Counted from the stretch's first letter, positions 23,531 to 36,584 are shown. The stretch: DNA of 64,000 bases from Lophius americanus (GCA_037951165.1 JBBDHG010000112.1:4652501-4716500); one strand, 5' to 3'. Program-made: numbers and translations. The notes: generated by a model not told the origin, from the sequence alone.

Positions 23531-25860
23531 CATGTTGACGTTTCTAATAGTGGAACATGACCAAAAGGATCAGATGATGATAGAAACACTAATTGGCAAA
23601 AAGATGAGTTTGAAGGTATATTTCAAAAAAATGTTGAATATTGTTTTAGATGTGGAACAGAAAGTGTCTTATGCACCTAATCGAACATTAGACTATTTGA
23701 CCACTACCTTAATTGACCAAACAAACATTATCATATTCATTTTGAGAAATAATAATGAAACATTAATAATTAAAATGAGTAATCAGGTGTTCAGCACCTT
23801 CAGAATATAATTTTACATTTTGTGTTACGGGTCAGATGTTGTAATTGTTTTTCTCAAAAACTGGAAGAGGTCACCTTTTTCCTGGCTCAGAAGAGCCGAA
23901 GATTAACTTTTTGGTGTGAATGGATGAAGTCACCTACAGCATGATGATCGTCTTATTAAAGCCATAGAGACAAACATTGACTGGAGAAGCTTTTCCCTTT
24001 AAGGTAAGAAACATCAGTTTTATTTATAATTGCCACCAACCACAACAATCTTGTTTAAGTTAGTTTCTACCAAGTCTTGCTCTATGTCTATGTCTTCTAT
24101 TCTGTCCCACCATTATTATATTAGTCTAATCACAGCGGAATAATACAAACACACCCAGTGAAGAAGAAAAATACTTTTCTTGGCACATTTATATTTAAAC
24201 TCACCCAAAAGCCTCAATAATTGCTAATTTCCTTGATGAACCATTAGCCAGTTAGTCAACGTTCAGTGAATTTAGTGGGTTTGTTGATCTTTTGGCGTAT
24301 AGATTTGTGGATTTGGTAGTTGACCATTACCTTCTTACTACAAAATTAACCCATTGCCTCATTCGAGATATTTGCCCATTGGAATCAAAACCAATATATT
24401 TCCGCAGCGACCTTTGACTTTGTGAGTCAATGATCCATTATGTTGCACCAAAAGATCATTAAAATTCTGCCATAAAAAATAATTAACATTATTTCTAAAA
24501 AATAAATAAATTTCAAATAATTATGATCAGATGATTGTGGAATGATTGTGAATGCCATACTTACTACGGTGTGTAGTACCAGAGAGTACAATTAGCTTTA
24601 TGGGGTTTTTTATTTGCCGTGGAGGTCATCAATTTGTACATCAAAATAGATCGGAGGGTTTTAGTAGAAATTCATTAAGTCTTTAAGTACAGATCATAAA
24701 AACATGGCAGTTTCCAAAGTTGGAAGACATAATTTATAGGGAGTCGGTAAAACTTTGAGTTATCGTTAACCTAGAGTAAAAAACACATTAGCAAGTCAAG
24801 GATTAATCATGGTTCCAGAATATTCCAGAGGAAAATACAACTCAAACCTCACAGACACAGATCTTCAGGATCAAAGCGGCAAGGCTTTAATGAAAGTTGT
24901 TTGGCCTTACAGGATGTCACTCGGTTGAATTTGGAGATCTTATCAATCTCTGATTTGTAATGCCAAGGAGGAAACAATTATCTTAAGTGGGCTTATAATC
25001 CTCATATGAACAAGATAAAAATGATCACAGGTCTTAAATCAGCAGAGGAAGTAACTAAATTAAATATCAGGCCGAAAACATTCAAAATATTTTAGGTGAT
25101 TAATATCTTCTGTTGAGGCAATTCACAACTTATATTTCTTTGGTCATTTTTTTGTTTTTTTTTCCTGAAAAATTCTTTATAGCATTAATTTCAACATTGT
25201 TAGTCTTTTGCATGTTTCTGTTGTCATATGTGTTGGAAGAACAGTGGCCCTGGAGTTTATTCAAAACTTTCAAGGCTAAAAACTTGACTTTTTGTAAGTA
25301 AGCTCAACTCAAGAATATTTTTATTTCATATTAAGTATCGTTTCAGTGTTTTTCATTCAACTGAAAAGTGCAACAAAAAAAAAAAATCCCCATCACCACG
25401 CATAATGAAAATTTCCTCCACTTCCTGTGGATATAATGTAAAAACAGGAAGTTTGAAATATAGTATTGCAGTAACCAAGTATTGTAATATGTCACCACAG
25501 GCTCCTTTCCAGCGATTATTGTCACTTAAGGAAAAAAAAGATCCCTCTGATTTCACTTCCTGTTTGTGAAAAGCTGACTGCCTTAGTAGGAGCCTGTATC
25601 CATTAATGCTACTAATGCATGCAATTCAAGAAATAATAATCATCTGCAATGAGATGTGTGGTGGATCCATGAAGGCCGAGCTTCCCAGTGTTTGGCACAC
25701 GGAGCTAGTTTTTAACTCCAGGCAGTTGATGATGAGTTGTGGCGGTGCTCCAGCCCGGTTGAGAAAGTTGCCATATTAAATGAAGAGTAGAGAACATGGT
25801 GTAACATTCCATGACTTGTCGTGTGCATATCCCTCACAATTAAAGTATGCGTTTTGACGG
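23531..25860. other. AT-rich non-coding sequence
   Basis: No exon was recognised. Around 24,400-24,480 the string GCGACCTTTGACTTTGTGAG weakly recalls a degenerate fish interspersed repeat with tandem GACCTTTGAC steps, too weak to call. A runs occur near 25,374-25,386. Confidence 0.4.
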
Positions 25861-26114
25861 AGGGGAGGAGGGTGGGTGGTAGGGGGAGGAATATCCAGGT
25901 CAGCTTTGAGGCCTCAGCTGGAGTGGAGGGCTACACCTGTCAGCGCTCGAGGGCCTCTCTCTGTCGTCTTTCTGTCTCACTCTATCTGTCCAGCTGACAT
26001 GTACGAGCCCCTCCGTCCCCGCTTCCCAGCCTCCACCTCTCGGATCCAGGCCAGTTCTGCCCAGCCATGCGTGGCCATCTCTGGGAATTCATTCCGGATG
26101 CTTCCTGTTCACTG
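25861..26114 (+). other. GC-richer block with exon-like features, unassigned
   Basis: A purine-rich lead (GGAGGGGAGGAGGGTGGG type) is followed by a pyrimidine tract ending CTGTCCAG at 25,986-25,993 and an ATG at 25,999 that opens MYEPLRPRFPASTSRIQ and on. I find no family for this peptide and no clear donor before the hairpin at 26,115. It could be an alternative first exon or just a GC-rich intronic patch. Confidence 0.2.
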
Positions 26115-26159
26115 CATTCACTCCTCTCTATCTATTAGAGAGATAGAGAGGAGTGCATG
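26115..26159. repeat. Hairpin with 19-bp arms, one mismatch
   Basis: Left arm GCATTCACTCCTCTCTATCT up to 26,133 pairs with the right arm 26,141-26,159 (ending GAGGAGTGCATGC). Only one position mismatches, and the loop is ATTAGAG (7 nt). The inner 15 bp are perfect. It is not part of a recognised transposon. Confidence 0.88.
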
Positions 26160-28374
26160 CTTTTTCTCTACTATAGCCCATAAACCATCTGTAATATGTC
26201 ATATATTATATTTACATACTGTATATACAGCTTTTAATCAACATTTATTTCCAAGAGTCATTATCTTAATTGGTCTTGCCTTTTTTAATGGCCGAATCCC
26301 ATAAAAAGTCAGAATTTAAACAAATTGTTTAAATCAGAGGTAATGCTGAAGTTAGTCAGTTTAGTTAAACTCTACATACCACAGAGTTGTATCATGTCAC
26401 TGGCCTGCAGGAAACGTGAAATCTCTTTATTTGGAAAGACAATGACATGAATATCCAAAGTTTTTTTTCCTTAATAAAGTTTGAGCAGGAACCACTGAGG
26501 AGGGCAGGATACATTCCTGTTACTCCTGTCTTCTGCTGAGTATCCGTTGCCTGCTTTTCATCACAGTACATGGAGATAGCGACTGAGAACATCGACCTAC
26601 CAGAACAATATCCTTTTTAGTCTGATAATGTGCCTTTTCACCATTTTTTTCCTGAAAGAATTATAGCCAGAATAACAGTTTATTGAGAATGCAGTTCCCA
26701 AAAAAATCCCCCAAAAATTAAATATAGATATTTCACATTTAGTGCAATACATATATTACATTTATATTATATAAAATATAATCCTCATTTATACATGTTG
26801 CAACTATATAATGAATATTTGTGGATAGCTTTTATTATAAATTAAATGTATTATTATTATTATTATTATTATTAGATGCGTATCCCTGTATGTACAGCTT
26901 GTGTACAGAACTTGAATGAACTAAAAATCATGACTTGGTTCTTATTTTTAGGTCACCTGATTCTGATTCCTCTCCTTAACTCTGATTCCATATCCTAAAA
27001 AAATTAGGCAAACTTTGAAATAACATCAGCACAGCCTGTATTATTCAACACTTATAGCACAAGGGCATTTAGAGTAATCGTTAACAACAAAAAATATTAA
27101 TCTGTGTCATCAGCAGTGGAGATATTCAAATACAAAACTTTTAAAAGCAACATAAAACATTCCCGTTAGCAATAATGCAAAGAATATAATAAAATAAATA
27201 AAACCAAAATTGGAGTTGTTATCTAAATGAAGGTCCTTTCTTATGCATAATAACCTGCTTCTCTCTACATAAAGTGTGTACCAGCTGATTTGCCAATGCA
27301 TTCAGGTTAGTCCATTAAAACTATGAACAGAAAATCCTCCCTCCCTCCATGTGACCACAATATGATCTCTTCATTTATAGCTCCACCTGCAATGATATAT
27401 CTCATGATGGAGAATGTGTAAAAATGAATTGGGCTCTAAGGAAAAAACAGACATAACTCTAGTTGGTTTTGTTGAACATGATACCAGTCATATGTCAGCC
27501 TGTAATAAGTTGTAGTGTAAAAATCTGGACGTGTCTTAATGCTTGCATTGTGTTACAAATGATTGGTGGATAAATCGTTTTCCAATGAACTGTGCTGACA
27601 ACAAACTGCTGTCAGTCCCCTGTAAACTATAAAAAATGGGATGATTATTTTGAATGCCTACTAGGTGACCTGACTGGTTTATGACTTACAAAAATCTGCT
27701 ACTTAACCTCACAGAATCTCCATTTTTTACCCGCAAGATGGGAGTGAGGGTTGAATAACAGTAAGCTTATTTTCCTGCTGCACTCACATCATATTCTATC
27801 CTACAGTCCCGTCTAATGAATTATTTAACAGTTTGTACCTGTGAGGCAAGCAGACTCTGTTAAGGGCTGCCCCAGTATGATCTATAATTAAATATAATGC
27901 AAAATGAAAGTGCATAAGACATGAGACAAGGGTTTGGACAAGCCACTCTGACTTCCTCCTGGTTATCCATTTTAGGTTGGTTCATGAGCCGACTCCAGCC
28001 GTTGGTGTATGCGTCTGTATTTTATTTTATAAGCGTTCCAATCATGTGCTTAGTGAGCCTTTTTCTCCTTTGCTCGGCTAGTTGACATTTGGATGGTAAT
28101 AAAATAATACCGTGCTTGATTATGATGGAATTTGGTTAACTGTTATTGCATGGTAGATGTCTCCTTCAGTAAGATTTGTTTATTATAATGACTTTTCAGG
28201 GTTTACGCTGACAGATGCTGCTGCTGTGCATTCAGAAATACGACTGCAACACAACGGTTTCTAAATTCTTACATCATATGCACAGAGAAGAGAAGAATGA
28301 TACAAACTAAATAAATGATAGGGATTCGCTATGTAACAAAATCTGTGTGACAATTGAAGGCCTCAACCACACAG

Positions 28375-28375
<1 letters not shown>
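26160..28375. other. AT-rich non-coding sequence
   Basis: Very AT-rich from 26,640 to 27,200. A better balanced part at 27,830-27,910 might be constrained. No exon or transposon was recognised. Confidence 0.4.
26850..26874. repeat. (TTA)n microsatellite
   Basis: Trinucleotide TTA run of about eight units. No LINE 3' end was recognised before it, so it is called a plain microsatellite. Confidence 0.9.

Positions 28376-28469
<94 letters not shown>
28376..28469. repeat. Long pure (CA)47 microsatellite
   Basis: Uninterrupted CA dinucleotides over about 94 bases, the longest pure array in the window. Purity and length predict high mutability and left-handed DNA potential. Frames running through it are artefacts. 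Confidence 0.98.
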
Positions 28470-28470
<1 letters not shown>

Positions 28471-29017
28471 CACAGTCGATCCTTGCATCTGAATAGTAAT
28501 ATCTCCACCTTGCAGGTGGCTGCTGGGAGGAACGGCTTAGCAGTTTGCTCACTTTCTTCCTTCACTTGCTGGGAAGTGGAGTCTTAGGTGTCAGGGCTTT
28601 TCTTTTCCTTCTCTCCCTCTCTCAACCTCTCATTCTCCATCTCTCTCTCCCTCTCTCTCCCACTGTCGTTTCACAGCAAGTATGTCTCTATAGTGGGTGA
28701 GTCTCTGCTTAACAGGGAGCACTGTGCCCGCGTGATAAGAGGCTGAAAGCAGATATATACATCCTGGAGTGAGCTGCAGCTACATAGTCAGGGAGACAGC
28801 AAACAGATCACACACTTTATGTTTCCAGGATTTGCATGTTGCATATGATACAGAGGTGTAACGGTTGGGTGATGGCTAAAGGCAAGCTAACTCGACTTTC
28901 TTTTGCACATAGAAGGGTTACTAAGTGTGAGTAAGGCACGGATGTATGGTAGAGAAACCATGATGTCATTTCTTCTTTACATTAAAATGTATTTGAATTT
29001 ACACTTCATATATATAA

Positions 29018-29022
<5 letters not shown>
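28470..29022. other. Non-coding; CT-rich at 28,600-28,665
   Basis: A polypyrimidine stretch of TCTC and CCCTCT steps, then unique sequence. No gene recognised. Confidence 0.4.

Positions 29023-29068
<46 letters not shown>
29023..29068. repeat. (GA)n microsatellite
   Basis: GA repeats with one AAAG interruption, giving a purine-only strand that could form triplex DNA. Confidence 0.95.
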
Positions 29069-30618
29069 GCTTTAATCTCTTCCCATTTATAGAGACCCAG
29101 CAATTACTCTGGTTTGCTGACACCCCGACTACCAAAATACAACAATGCTTTCTCCTTTCGTTACCCCCTGCACACACATCTTACTGCCCCCCTCCCCGCC
29201 CAAACACCCCCTCTTCTCCGACAAAGTTGCCCGTGGTTGCCATGGCGACTGCAGGAGTTCATAAAACCAAGCGCAGAGGGACTCTTCGTTCCCCGAAATT
29301 ATCAGGAGGATTTTTTTGGGGGGGACCATTAAGTAGTGGTGGAGACACTTTAGGAGGGGGGCTGAACTACACGACCTAGGATGGAGGATTTGGATGAAGG
29401 GAGGTAGAAGCTAAGATTGTATGTGGCATCGAGGAAACCATTCCTGTCCTCAAAGGCATGGGCTACTGAAGCAGATGGTGTCACAAGCTTTGCCATGCCA
29501 TCGCGGTCCGAGGACTACCGCTGCCACGAGAAGGCAGGTTGGTAGAAGATTTGGGGTGACAGTTTTTGGCGTGGGCTACAAAGTGAGGATGTAAGAAGGA
29601 GGAAAGCTCTTGGTGCCTTGGGCTGACACAAAGATAAGCCGCTGTTGTGTTAGATTTAGTGCTCATGTGGTGCAAGATGTGGGAAGCAAAGGTAGCTTTC
29701 AGGTTCATGGTGTCAGCACTAAAATGCTGTGAATTTAATTTTTTTGTTGATAGACTCCCATAGTTATATCAATCACTGATCAAATATAGTGGATGCACAG
29801 GTTTACTGCTTACCACAAGTACCCAAAACATATCTGAGTGAATACCTCATAATTGTCTGTGCTCAACTTTTAAACTCTTTTGTAGCATTTGCTTTTTTTT
29901 TTTTTTTTTTTGCAACTACTTCATCACCTTGAATTAATTATAATAATAACAAATTTGGAAACAATAATATTCATTCATACACTATTGATGCTTGACAAAG
30001 TGAATATGTGTTACTATTAAATATGAAGAAAAAACAAATGTTTCTTTCCAAATTAAATGTATTCTAGCTACTAAAGTCTATATGTAATGTACAGTTTATG
30101 GTCTAGTTTTGTATTATGTGAATTTTCTGTCTCACAGTCCCATTTTAACTCGTGGGAACTAATAAGTGGTATAATATGATTCTTTTTATATTAATCCATA
30201 AGAACATAACAACCATTGAAGAATTAGATCTATTGTGAAAATGTGTTCTGGGACATGACAGGCCTGTCCTGATGAGAACTTTTAGTGCGGGTCAAAATGT
30301 TAAGGTTGGATTTTGTTGGGTGGGTTGACGGCTAAGTGAGTTGTGTAAGGAGTAATCTCGAATATTCCTGCACACATCCTGTCATGATGCATCTGGTTCT
30401 CTTCATCCTGTCATCATGGGCAAACACTCATGCACTCATTAGCCTCCTGTATTAAACCCATCTGCTGTCAGTGCCCTCTGCATGTAAACATGCACATGTT
30501 AACGACAACATCACTCCAAAAAGCATGAAACACACACAACTATAGCCTTTGATACACAGCTTCACACATGAACACTTATCTCACTATATGCACTGCATGC
30601 CCTAATTCACTCTTAAAT
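29069..30618. other. Non-coding sequence, no gene seen
   Basis: GC-richer at 29,150-29,700, where overlapping frames exist on both strands but share no plausible product. A T run of 19 lies at 29,893-29,911. AT-rich afterwards. Confidence 0.4.
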
Positions 30619-30664
30619 CCACACACACACACGCACAGCCACACACTCACACACACACACACAC
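30619..30664. repeat. Compound (CA)n
   Basis: CA repeats with GC and TC interruptions. Confidence 0.92.
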
Positions 30665-31772
30665 GGTACACTAAAGCTCGTCTCAATCTGTGGCCTGGAA
30701 GAATGGAGCCAGTGTGCAGTGAGGCAGCCAGCAGACAAGGGTAGGGCCAGGGTTTGCATGGACATGTGTGTGAATGTGTGTATTGGGGTGCAAAGAGCTC
30801 AGAAATGTACTGCTGGTTTTGGGAGGAGCCCTCGTCCATATGTTTGAAATGCATTTAGGTAAATAGACAAATAGTCTCAAATAGAATCAGAGACATTCTA
30901 GGGGTCATATTATGACAAACTAGGAGATCTGTGTCTGCATATATATATACACACTATAAAGTACTTGAAGGATCCAAGACTTAAGGAATGAATTATTAAA
31001 ATCATGGATGTCTCCATGCTAAATATAGCAGCTTGCCTAAAAGCAGCACTCAAAGGATTGAGTCAAAGAAAGAAAAAAGAAATCCCTGCCTTTTAAGAAA
31101 CACTGATCACAAAATGAAAAGACTATCATTGTATGCTTACCTTTTTTTTTTTAGTGCCTTTTTAAATATCCTTTTTACTTACTTAATGCTCTTTTCAGCA
31201 GAAAAACATGAGAGATTTACACTCGTAGGACTGTCTCGTCCATGAGAGAGAAATTATAGAGAATGCGGAATCTAGTTCTTTTTGCCTTCTGCTTAAACCT
31301 ATCTGGACAATGTTGCCTAGGAGCACGGCCTTTTTCTGTGGTAACTAGATTTAACTTTATAATCTACCAAAGGATGACTAAGAAAAAAAAGTGGCGAAAA
31401 CCTATAAACTTGAGTTATAACCTGAGTTTATAGTGAAATTTCAGTTATGTTGAACTATGCCTTTAAAATCTTCTTTTTTGCCTTGCTCTACTTTTTGAAG
31501 GTACTTTAGCATCAGCCTCTTAACCTGTCACAGTCCAACTTCTACTAACATTTAACTGTGATTACGATTATGAAACTAAATCTGACTTTACTGTGTCACT
31601 CTTTCTTTAACTTTTAAGCCTTATTAGAAGCTGCTTACACAGAGACAGCAGGTAGGATGTCCCAGATTTTCGGTCTCAGAAACTTCAGCAGGACACACTT
31701 TATTGGTGCCAGAACATAGTCTTCAGTGTACCTTGTATGTTGTAGAAGATTTCTCTAATGTCGCTGGAGACC
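30665..31772. other. Non-coding sequence, no gene seen
   Basis: Unique AT-rich sequence with a T run at 31,142-31,153. No recognised gene or repeat before the Tc1 element. Confidence 0.4.
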
Positions 31773-31966
31773 TACAGAGCTGTGAAAAAGTATTTTCACC
31801 GCTTTATTCTGTTTTAGTGTGATTCCCATTGTCAATTGTGTATAATTAACGTAAAACAAAGGAAACCCAAAGAAACACTAAATAAATGTTTTAAACGATA
31901 ACTGAATTTATAGGGTCAAAAAGTTGTGAGGAAACCACCACCACCACCGCCGTCCTAGCCATCTAC

Positions 31967-31990
31967 TATTCCCTATTCCCTATTCCCTAT
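31967..31990. repeat. Short 7-bp tandem repeat
   Basis: The unit CTATTCC is repeated a little over three times, just after a (CCA)n patch at 31,934-31,949. Both lie inside the Tc1 fossil. Confidence 0.85.
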
Positions 31991-32254
31991 TTCAAAAAAC
32001 TGATTTCTACTCTCTACCAAAAGCTTTTCCAGGTCATTAACAGTTTGTGAGCTGAAATTCAACTACAACCAGGTTTCGAAGAAAGACGATGATGCCAAAC
32101 AAAATACTAAATCCACCTCTGAATGGCTCAAAATTAAAAAGTTTGGAGCGACATTGTCAAAGTCCAGAACTGCATCCCATTTAGATGCTCGTGAGCACTT
32201 AGTTCTGAAAAAGTCTTCAATGTTGCAGCGTTTCTTCAAAGAATTTTCTTTTTT

Positions 32255-32325
32255 TGTCTTTTGACTTCTCCCTTTCGGGGTCGTGACAGAAGATCACCTG
32301 TGTGCATCCATTGGTCACTAACCTA
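32255..32325 (+). mobile_element. Fragment of a dispersed fish repeat nested in Tc1
   Basis: TTGACTTCTCCCTTTCGGGG, then TCGTGACAGAAGATCACC, is a diverged copy of a repeat segment frequent in teleosts (GGCTTCTCCC...GGGGTCGCCACAG...GATCAT). It interrupts the transposase-like sequence of the surrounding Tc1 copy, implying a later insertion. The family name is not certain. Confidence 0.5.
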
Positions 32326-32509
32326 GTGACTAACTGTATCAGTGACAGGATTTGTTAACCAGGGCCCAAGCCGATCGAGGTTGGAAATCAGTTTTTTGTT
32401 CAGCATATTTAATTGGCATAGGTTTTACTTCGGATGGCCTCCTGCAAAGAATCTAGGCCCAAAATTCAAATGTGAAGCAAAAAAAGGCAAATACATTTTC
32501 CAGCCAGTG

Positions 32510-33499
32510 ATTTAAGTATTTGACAATGTTTTGTTTTATTATTATTATTTTAATTTAAAACTTTCATTGAGTGTTTTTTTCTCATCTTCGTCTGTCTTAT
32601 TTGATAAAGTTTTGTGGGGGTGGTAGTTAACGTGCTCTCTCTTAAAACCCCAAAAGCCTGGCTGACCCACCAGTTTTTAACATGGTTATCATAGATCAGT
32701 GGAAAAAAGGAGGTAAGATAATTGGTCAGACATTATGAGGGGAAAAAGCCTCGATTTACTCCAAATGTTTGATGCCTCCCCTGAGGATGTGAAGAAAGGA
32801 TTGGAGTAAGGGAAAGGGGAGGATGGGTACGGAGGCAGAGACGAGGACAACACATACAAGGTGTGAACTTGCAGCATCTGAGATAAGCTAGATAAATTAG
32901 ATCAGGAACAGATTTGGATCTGTTTCCTAGGGGAACAGTGATTCAACTTTGATAAGGGTCAGGATGACTTTATTATTAGGGGGCAGATGCATTGGGCCAG
33001 GATCCAAGGTTTCCCAGAACTTTGTTTAAAGAAGCTTGAATTGTTTTAATGGTAATTCAACCAAACTGTTCCTATTTGTCATATGGATGGATTTCAGTGT
33101 CAATATTTCAATGCATAATATTATGATGTCATGTTGTGCATCATATAATAATGATTAATTCTTTTCAGTATTTTGTTAGTGGGTCTTTTAAATTATCCTA
33201 TTTGGGGGCTGTAACTTGTCCCGTAGCATCAACTGCTTTTGTGCCTTTTTCAGGGGACCTCAAGTCAGGTGTGTCTCTTCTCTTGCTCATTTATTGCTAT
33301 TAATATCCCAAAAAGGATCCTTTGCGATAACTCAAACAATTATTTTACGTATCATTTTCAGATTTTATACCCCCATAGATCTTAGTGTGAGAAAGAACTG
33401 GATTGATTCCGCAAAGGTTGGCTTTATATTTTCAAAACTGGGGATTTTATTCCCAAACGTTTTCATGCCATATTTTCTCAACCGTTAGTCTGATTTAGT
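32510..33499. other. Non-coding sequence, no gene seen
   Basis: AT-rich unique sequence with no recognised exon. The minus-strand frame at 32,689-32,877 is Ser/Pro-rich and unsupported. Confidence 0.4.
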
Positions 33500-33600
33500 G
33501 AGATAGTTCATATTTTACTCACTAGGGGGAGCTTTTTACGAAAGACACTGTTTTTCGGACATAGCTTCCTCGCCGTTGGCCCGGTTTAGTGCATATGAAG
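33500..33600. repeat. AT-rich dispersed repeat with CTCF-like motif (copy 1)
   Basis: Reads TCATATTTTACTCACTAGGG followed by GGAGCTTTTTAC, a TTTTTCGGACATAGCTTCC block and a CCCGGTTTAGTGCATATG block. The same order (ATATTT, CAC(T/C)AGGGGGA, T-rich, then a tcc-gattta-type segment) recurs at 44.5-44.9 and 52.0-52.3 kb. CACTAGGGGGAGC at 33,520-33,532 resembles the vertebrate CTCF core. Confidence 0.55.
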
Positions 33601-35372
33601 CCTAGTTTCATCTTGTCTTTGAGAGATGCTTGAATCCAATGGTTGAGCAAAACCCAATCTGTGCATCCATTTGAAGTCATTCCTACTTAATAACAACCTT
33701 CAGATAAGGACACGCAGTTATCTTCACTTCCACAAACAGACTGCTATGACGACGAGTCCCCATCCTCTCTGAACATCTGCTTTATCCACAAAGAGACAGA
33801 AACACTCTTAAACCCAAAGTCCTCCTCACAAGTGTCTTTCCTGTGTGATGATACTATCAAAATTTCAGCTGTGTGTTGCATACCAAGCCCCATCCCCCCT
33901 ACCACACACACACACACACTCAAACATAAGAATAAGGAGGTGGAAGTGGTTAAGAACGGTTGACGCCGTGGTTTTGAAGGTAGGCTTATGTGGCTGATGA
34001 TGGGAAACATTCGTTAGAGTAGGATGGAAGAAATGAAGCCACGATTAAGAAGACGAGAAATGCAGATTCAACATGGCAGTTAATACAGAGAAAATGTCAT
34101 AGAAAAAACAGAAAAAATAGATCATCAACAACGTCATCAGCAGCGAGACACAATTTTGACTAAAAATAGTCATCTGATCTGCATTAAGATTGAGCTCAAC
34201 ATTAAGAATAACTCATTGCGGTTCCAGTAGCCCATCAGCCAGGATTTATTGTATCCTGAATGAAAAATTTTTGCTTTTACTGTAAGAGCTGATATCAATC
34301 CTAAGATATGGCAGATCTCCCATGAAACCTGCTGAACTAGCTGGTGGAAGTATCGGTAGTTCTAAAGATTGCACAAACAACATCTACTGTGTTTGCTGAT
34401 ATTTGTTGAGCTATACTTGAAAAGGCATAGTTGAAATTACCACATAAGAAAATCCAGTTCCGTGTGCATGAGAAGACAGCCCTGTTTATCCTCACTGTAC
34501 ATGTGTAGGTGTTTAGTTACAGCGAGATCACAGCCGTGAGTTTCTCAGGCACATGCACTGAGTGAAGAAAGGAGAACAGCGAAAAAGTATGCAGAGTGTG
34601 GGAGCAGAGACTTTGGAGAATTTTTTTTTTAACTTATTGATGGTTCTGTACAAAGTTCCATACCTTTTGCTGTTTCCGCGGGCATACATTTATAATAACA
34701 GCACTCATTCAGGTAGCCTCATCCATCCAATCACAGTCACATCTGCATTATTAGCCTGTCACCATCAGCTGCTGCCTTTAAATATGACTCTCTCTGTTCA
34801 TCTAGTTCTTTCGTGCTGCTGGTTCGTGTGCCCTCCCCCTGTCCATTTCCACCTTGTCCTCGCAGATCTATCAGCCTCAGCAGAGTAATCAGCCACCACC
34901 ACCAGTATCCAGACTCCACAGGAGCATGGAATATCCCCATATTTCATGCTGCTGCTAAGGGCAGAGTCCCTTTGATCCCAAGTCTCTGAAGACTCTCGTG
35001 CCCCTCAAAGACTTTTAACAGACTAATCTGTTTTACTAAGCACACAAGGTGTTGTTATTACAATTACATTACATTTTAACATGAATAATCCCTTATTTTT
35101 GTCGCTTGTCTATGTCACAAAGTGTAATAAACCCTATTTCACTGGAAGTTTTGAACAATGAAAAAATGGGATATCTAGGAAATTGTTTTTCTTTGTCGTG
35201 TTTCCAGTGCAACATTGTTGTTCAGCAGTGCTACCAGACATGGTGAGTGGAAAAACAATGGTAATATGTTGGGATTCATCATGCAGTAGATACAAATTCT
35301 TATATTTCACCCAGTGTATCTATAAATGCTTAATAAAATGTTCATACTTAATTAAATACATGTTTAAGTTTC

Positions 35373-35404
35373 CAATGATAGAAGCCTTCCGTCTTCTATC
35401 ATTG
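35373..35404. repeat. Perfect hairpin, 12-bp arms
   Basis: CAATGATAGAAG (35,373-35,384) and CTTCTATCATTG (35,393-35,404) are exact complements around an 8-nt loop, CCTTCCGT. Confidence 0.88.
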
Positions 35405-36584
35405 AGCACTGCAAAATAACCCCATAAATGAAAAAAGGCATGAACGAGAGAAATACAGTTTTAAGGTTAAATACATAAGGATCATGGTCGAATGATTATT
35501 TTTTCCTCCAAGCCTGAGTCTCAATCTACCTCCAGTCGTTCTAGAGATGCACTTTCTTTCTGTCAGTCAACGTTTGAGAGGAGTTGTCTCCTTTTTAGCT
35601 GCAATGGTTATTTCTCTGAGTAAAAAACCTTCTCAAATGCCTCTTTTATATGGCGGCGTGACCTCGATAGAGAAATCTGCAATCCTCCTTCCTCTGCTAA
35701 GCTCTTTGTGTTCAGGTACTTGAATCCCTTTAGTTTTACTCCAGAGGGGATTTGAGCTGCATGAATATGGATGTGAAGATGATGAACCTGATGATGAAGG
35801 AAGTGTGGTCTTCTTTCAGATAAGCGCTAATCACATTTGTAGACCGTGGCAGCAGAACTAGGTGTAGACTTGGCCAGTGGCATTATGTGGATATGGGTTG
35901 AGTGAAGGTGTGTTGTGATGTGTGTATGATTTTGTGCATATAGGTGGGTTAAGGAATCTTTCACAGTAGCAATGAAAACACTCACTCAGAAAGGGAGCAG
36001 TGGGTGGGGTGGAGGATGTTATGTGAGCATACATAATCCCAAACTCGGGATTGATCTCTGACTCCTCCCCCTTCGCTCCTCTCTTCTTTTCACTCCTTTC
36101 GCTTCCTCCTCCCCTCATCTCACAGTTCCTTATTCCATTGCATGCCGATTACGGCAGATGAGGCAGTAGGATCAGGGGTTATAATTAGCCCAGATATCCT
36201 TCTTCATATTCAAATTTCTCATCTAATCTCACCATAGATTTCTAAAGAAGAAACCGGATTGACCTCCTGGATTGACCCATTCCCACCAGAAGATTTGATA
36301 GGTCACAGATTACCTTGCAACAGACTAAATCACAAATCTCCTACTGCAGGTTTAACTTATGATTTTGACTTTGGTGAGGGTGTGTCTTCCTGCTCAGCCA
36401 AAAATATTGGTGCTCCCAACTGGTAAAAACACTCCTTTCAGCTATTAGTTGTTGCTCCTAATAGCTGATATCAGGCCAGCTGAAGACTTTAAGCACACCT
36501 CATTTCAATCTCAGCCCCGTTACAGAAGTAGTAATAGTTTTCTGAAGTCATTTTTTCTCTCTATTATTAGATTTGGAGGCAAGA

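Larger units (their letters stand above)
31775..32509 (+). mobile_element. Tc1/mariner transposon, both ends present, decayed
   Basis: The left terminal repeat follows a TA and begins CAGAGCTGTGAAAAAGTATT. The right end reads GGCAAATACATTTTCCAGCC and is a diverged inverted copy. This is the signature of a widespread fish Tc1 family whose ends read 'CTGTGAAAAAGTATTTGCCC'. Inside, about 32,089-32,185 encodes DDDAKQNTKSTSEWLK, the degraded region around the second catalytic Asp of the transposase (normally a DNDPKHTS-like motif). At about 730 bp it is roughly half of an autonomous element, with internal deletion and stops. A second repeat is inserted near its right part. Confidence 0.8.

Noticed and set aside
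24330..24480. Degenerate GACCTTTGAC-type fish repeat
   Set aside because: Only one short block resembles it; not enough to call.
28307..28587. Open frames of 77-81 codons through the long CA repeat
   Set aside because: They exist only because a dinucleotide repeat has no stop in these frames; no unique coding flank.
28903..29379. 158-codon plus frame
   Set aside because: Runs through the GA microsatellite (Arg/Glu run) and T-rich sequence; no recognisable protein.
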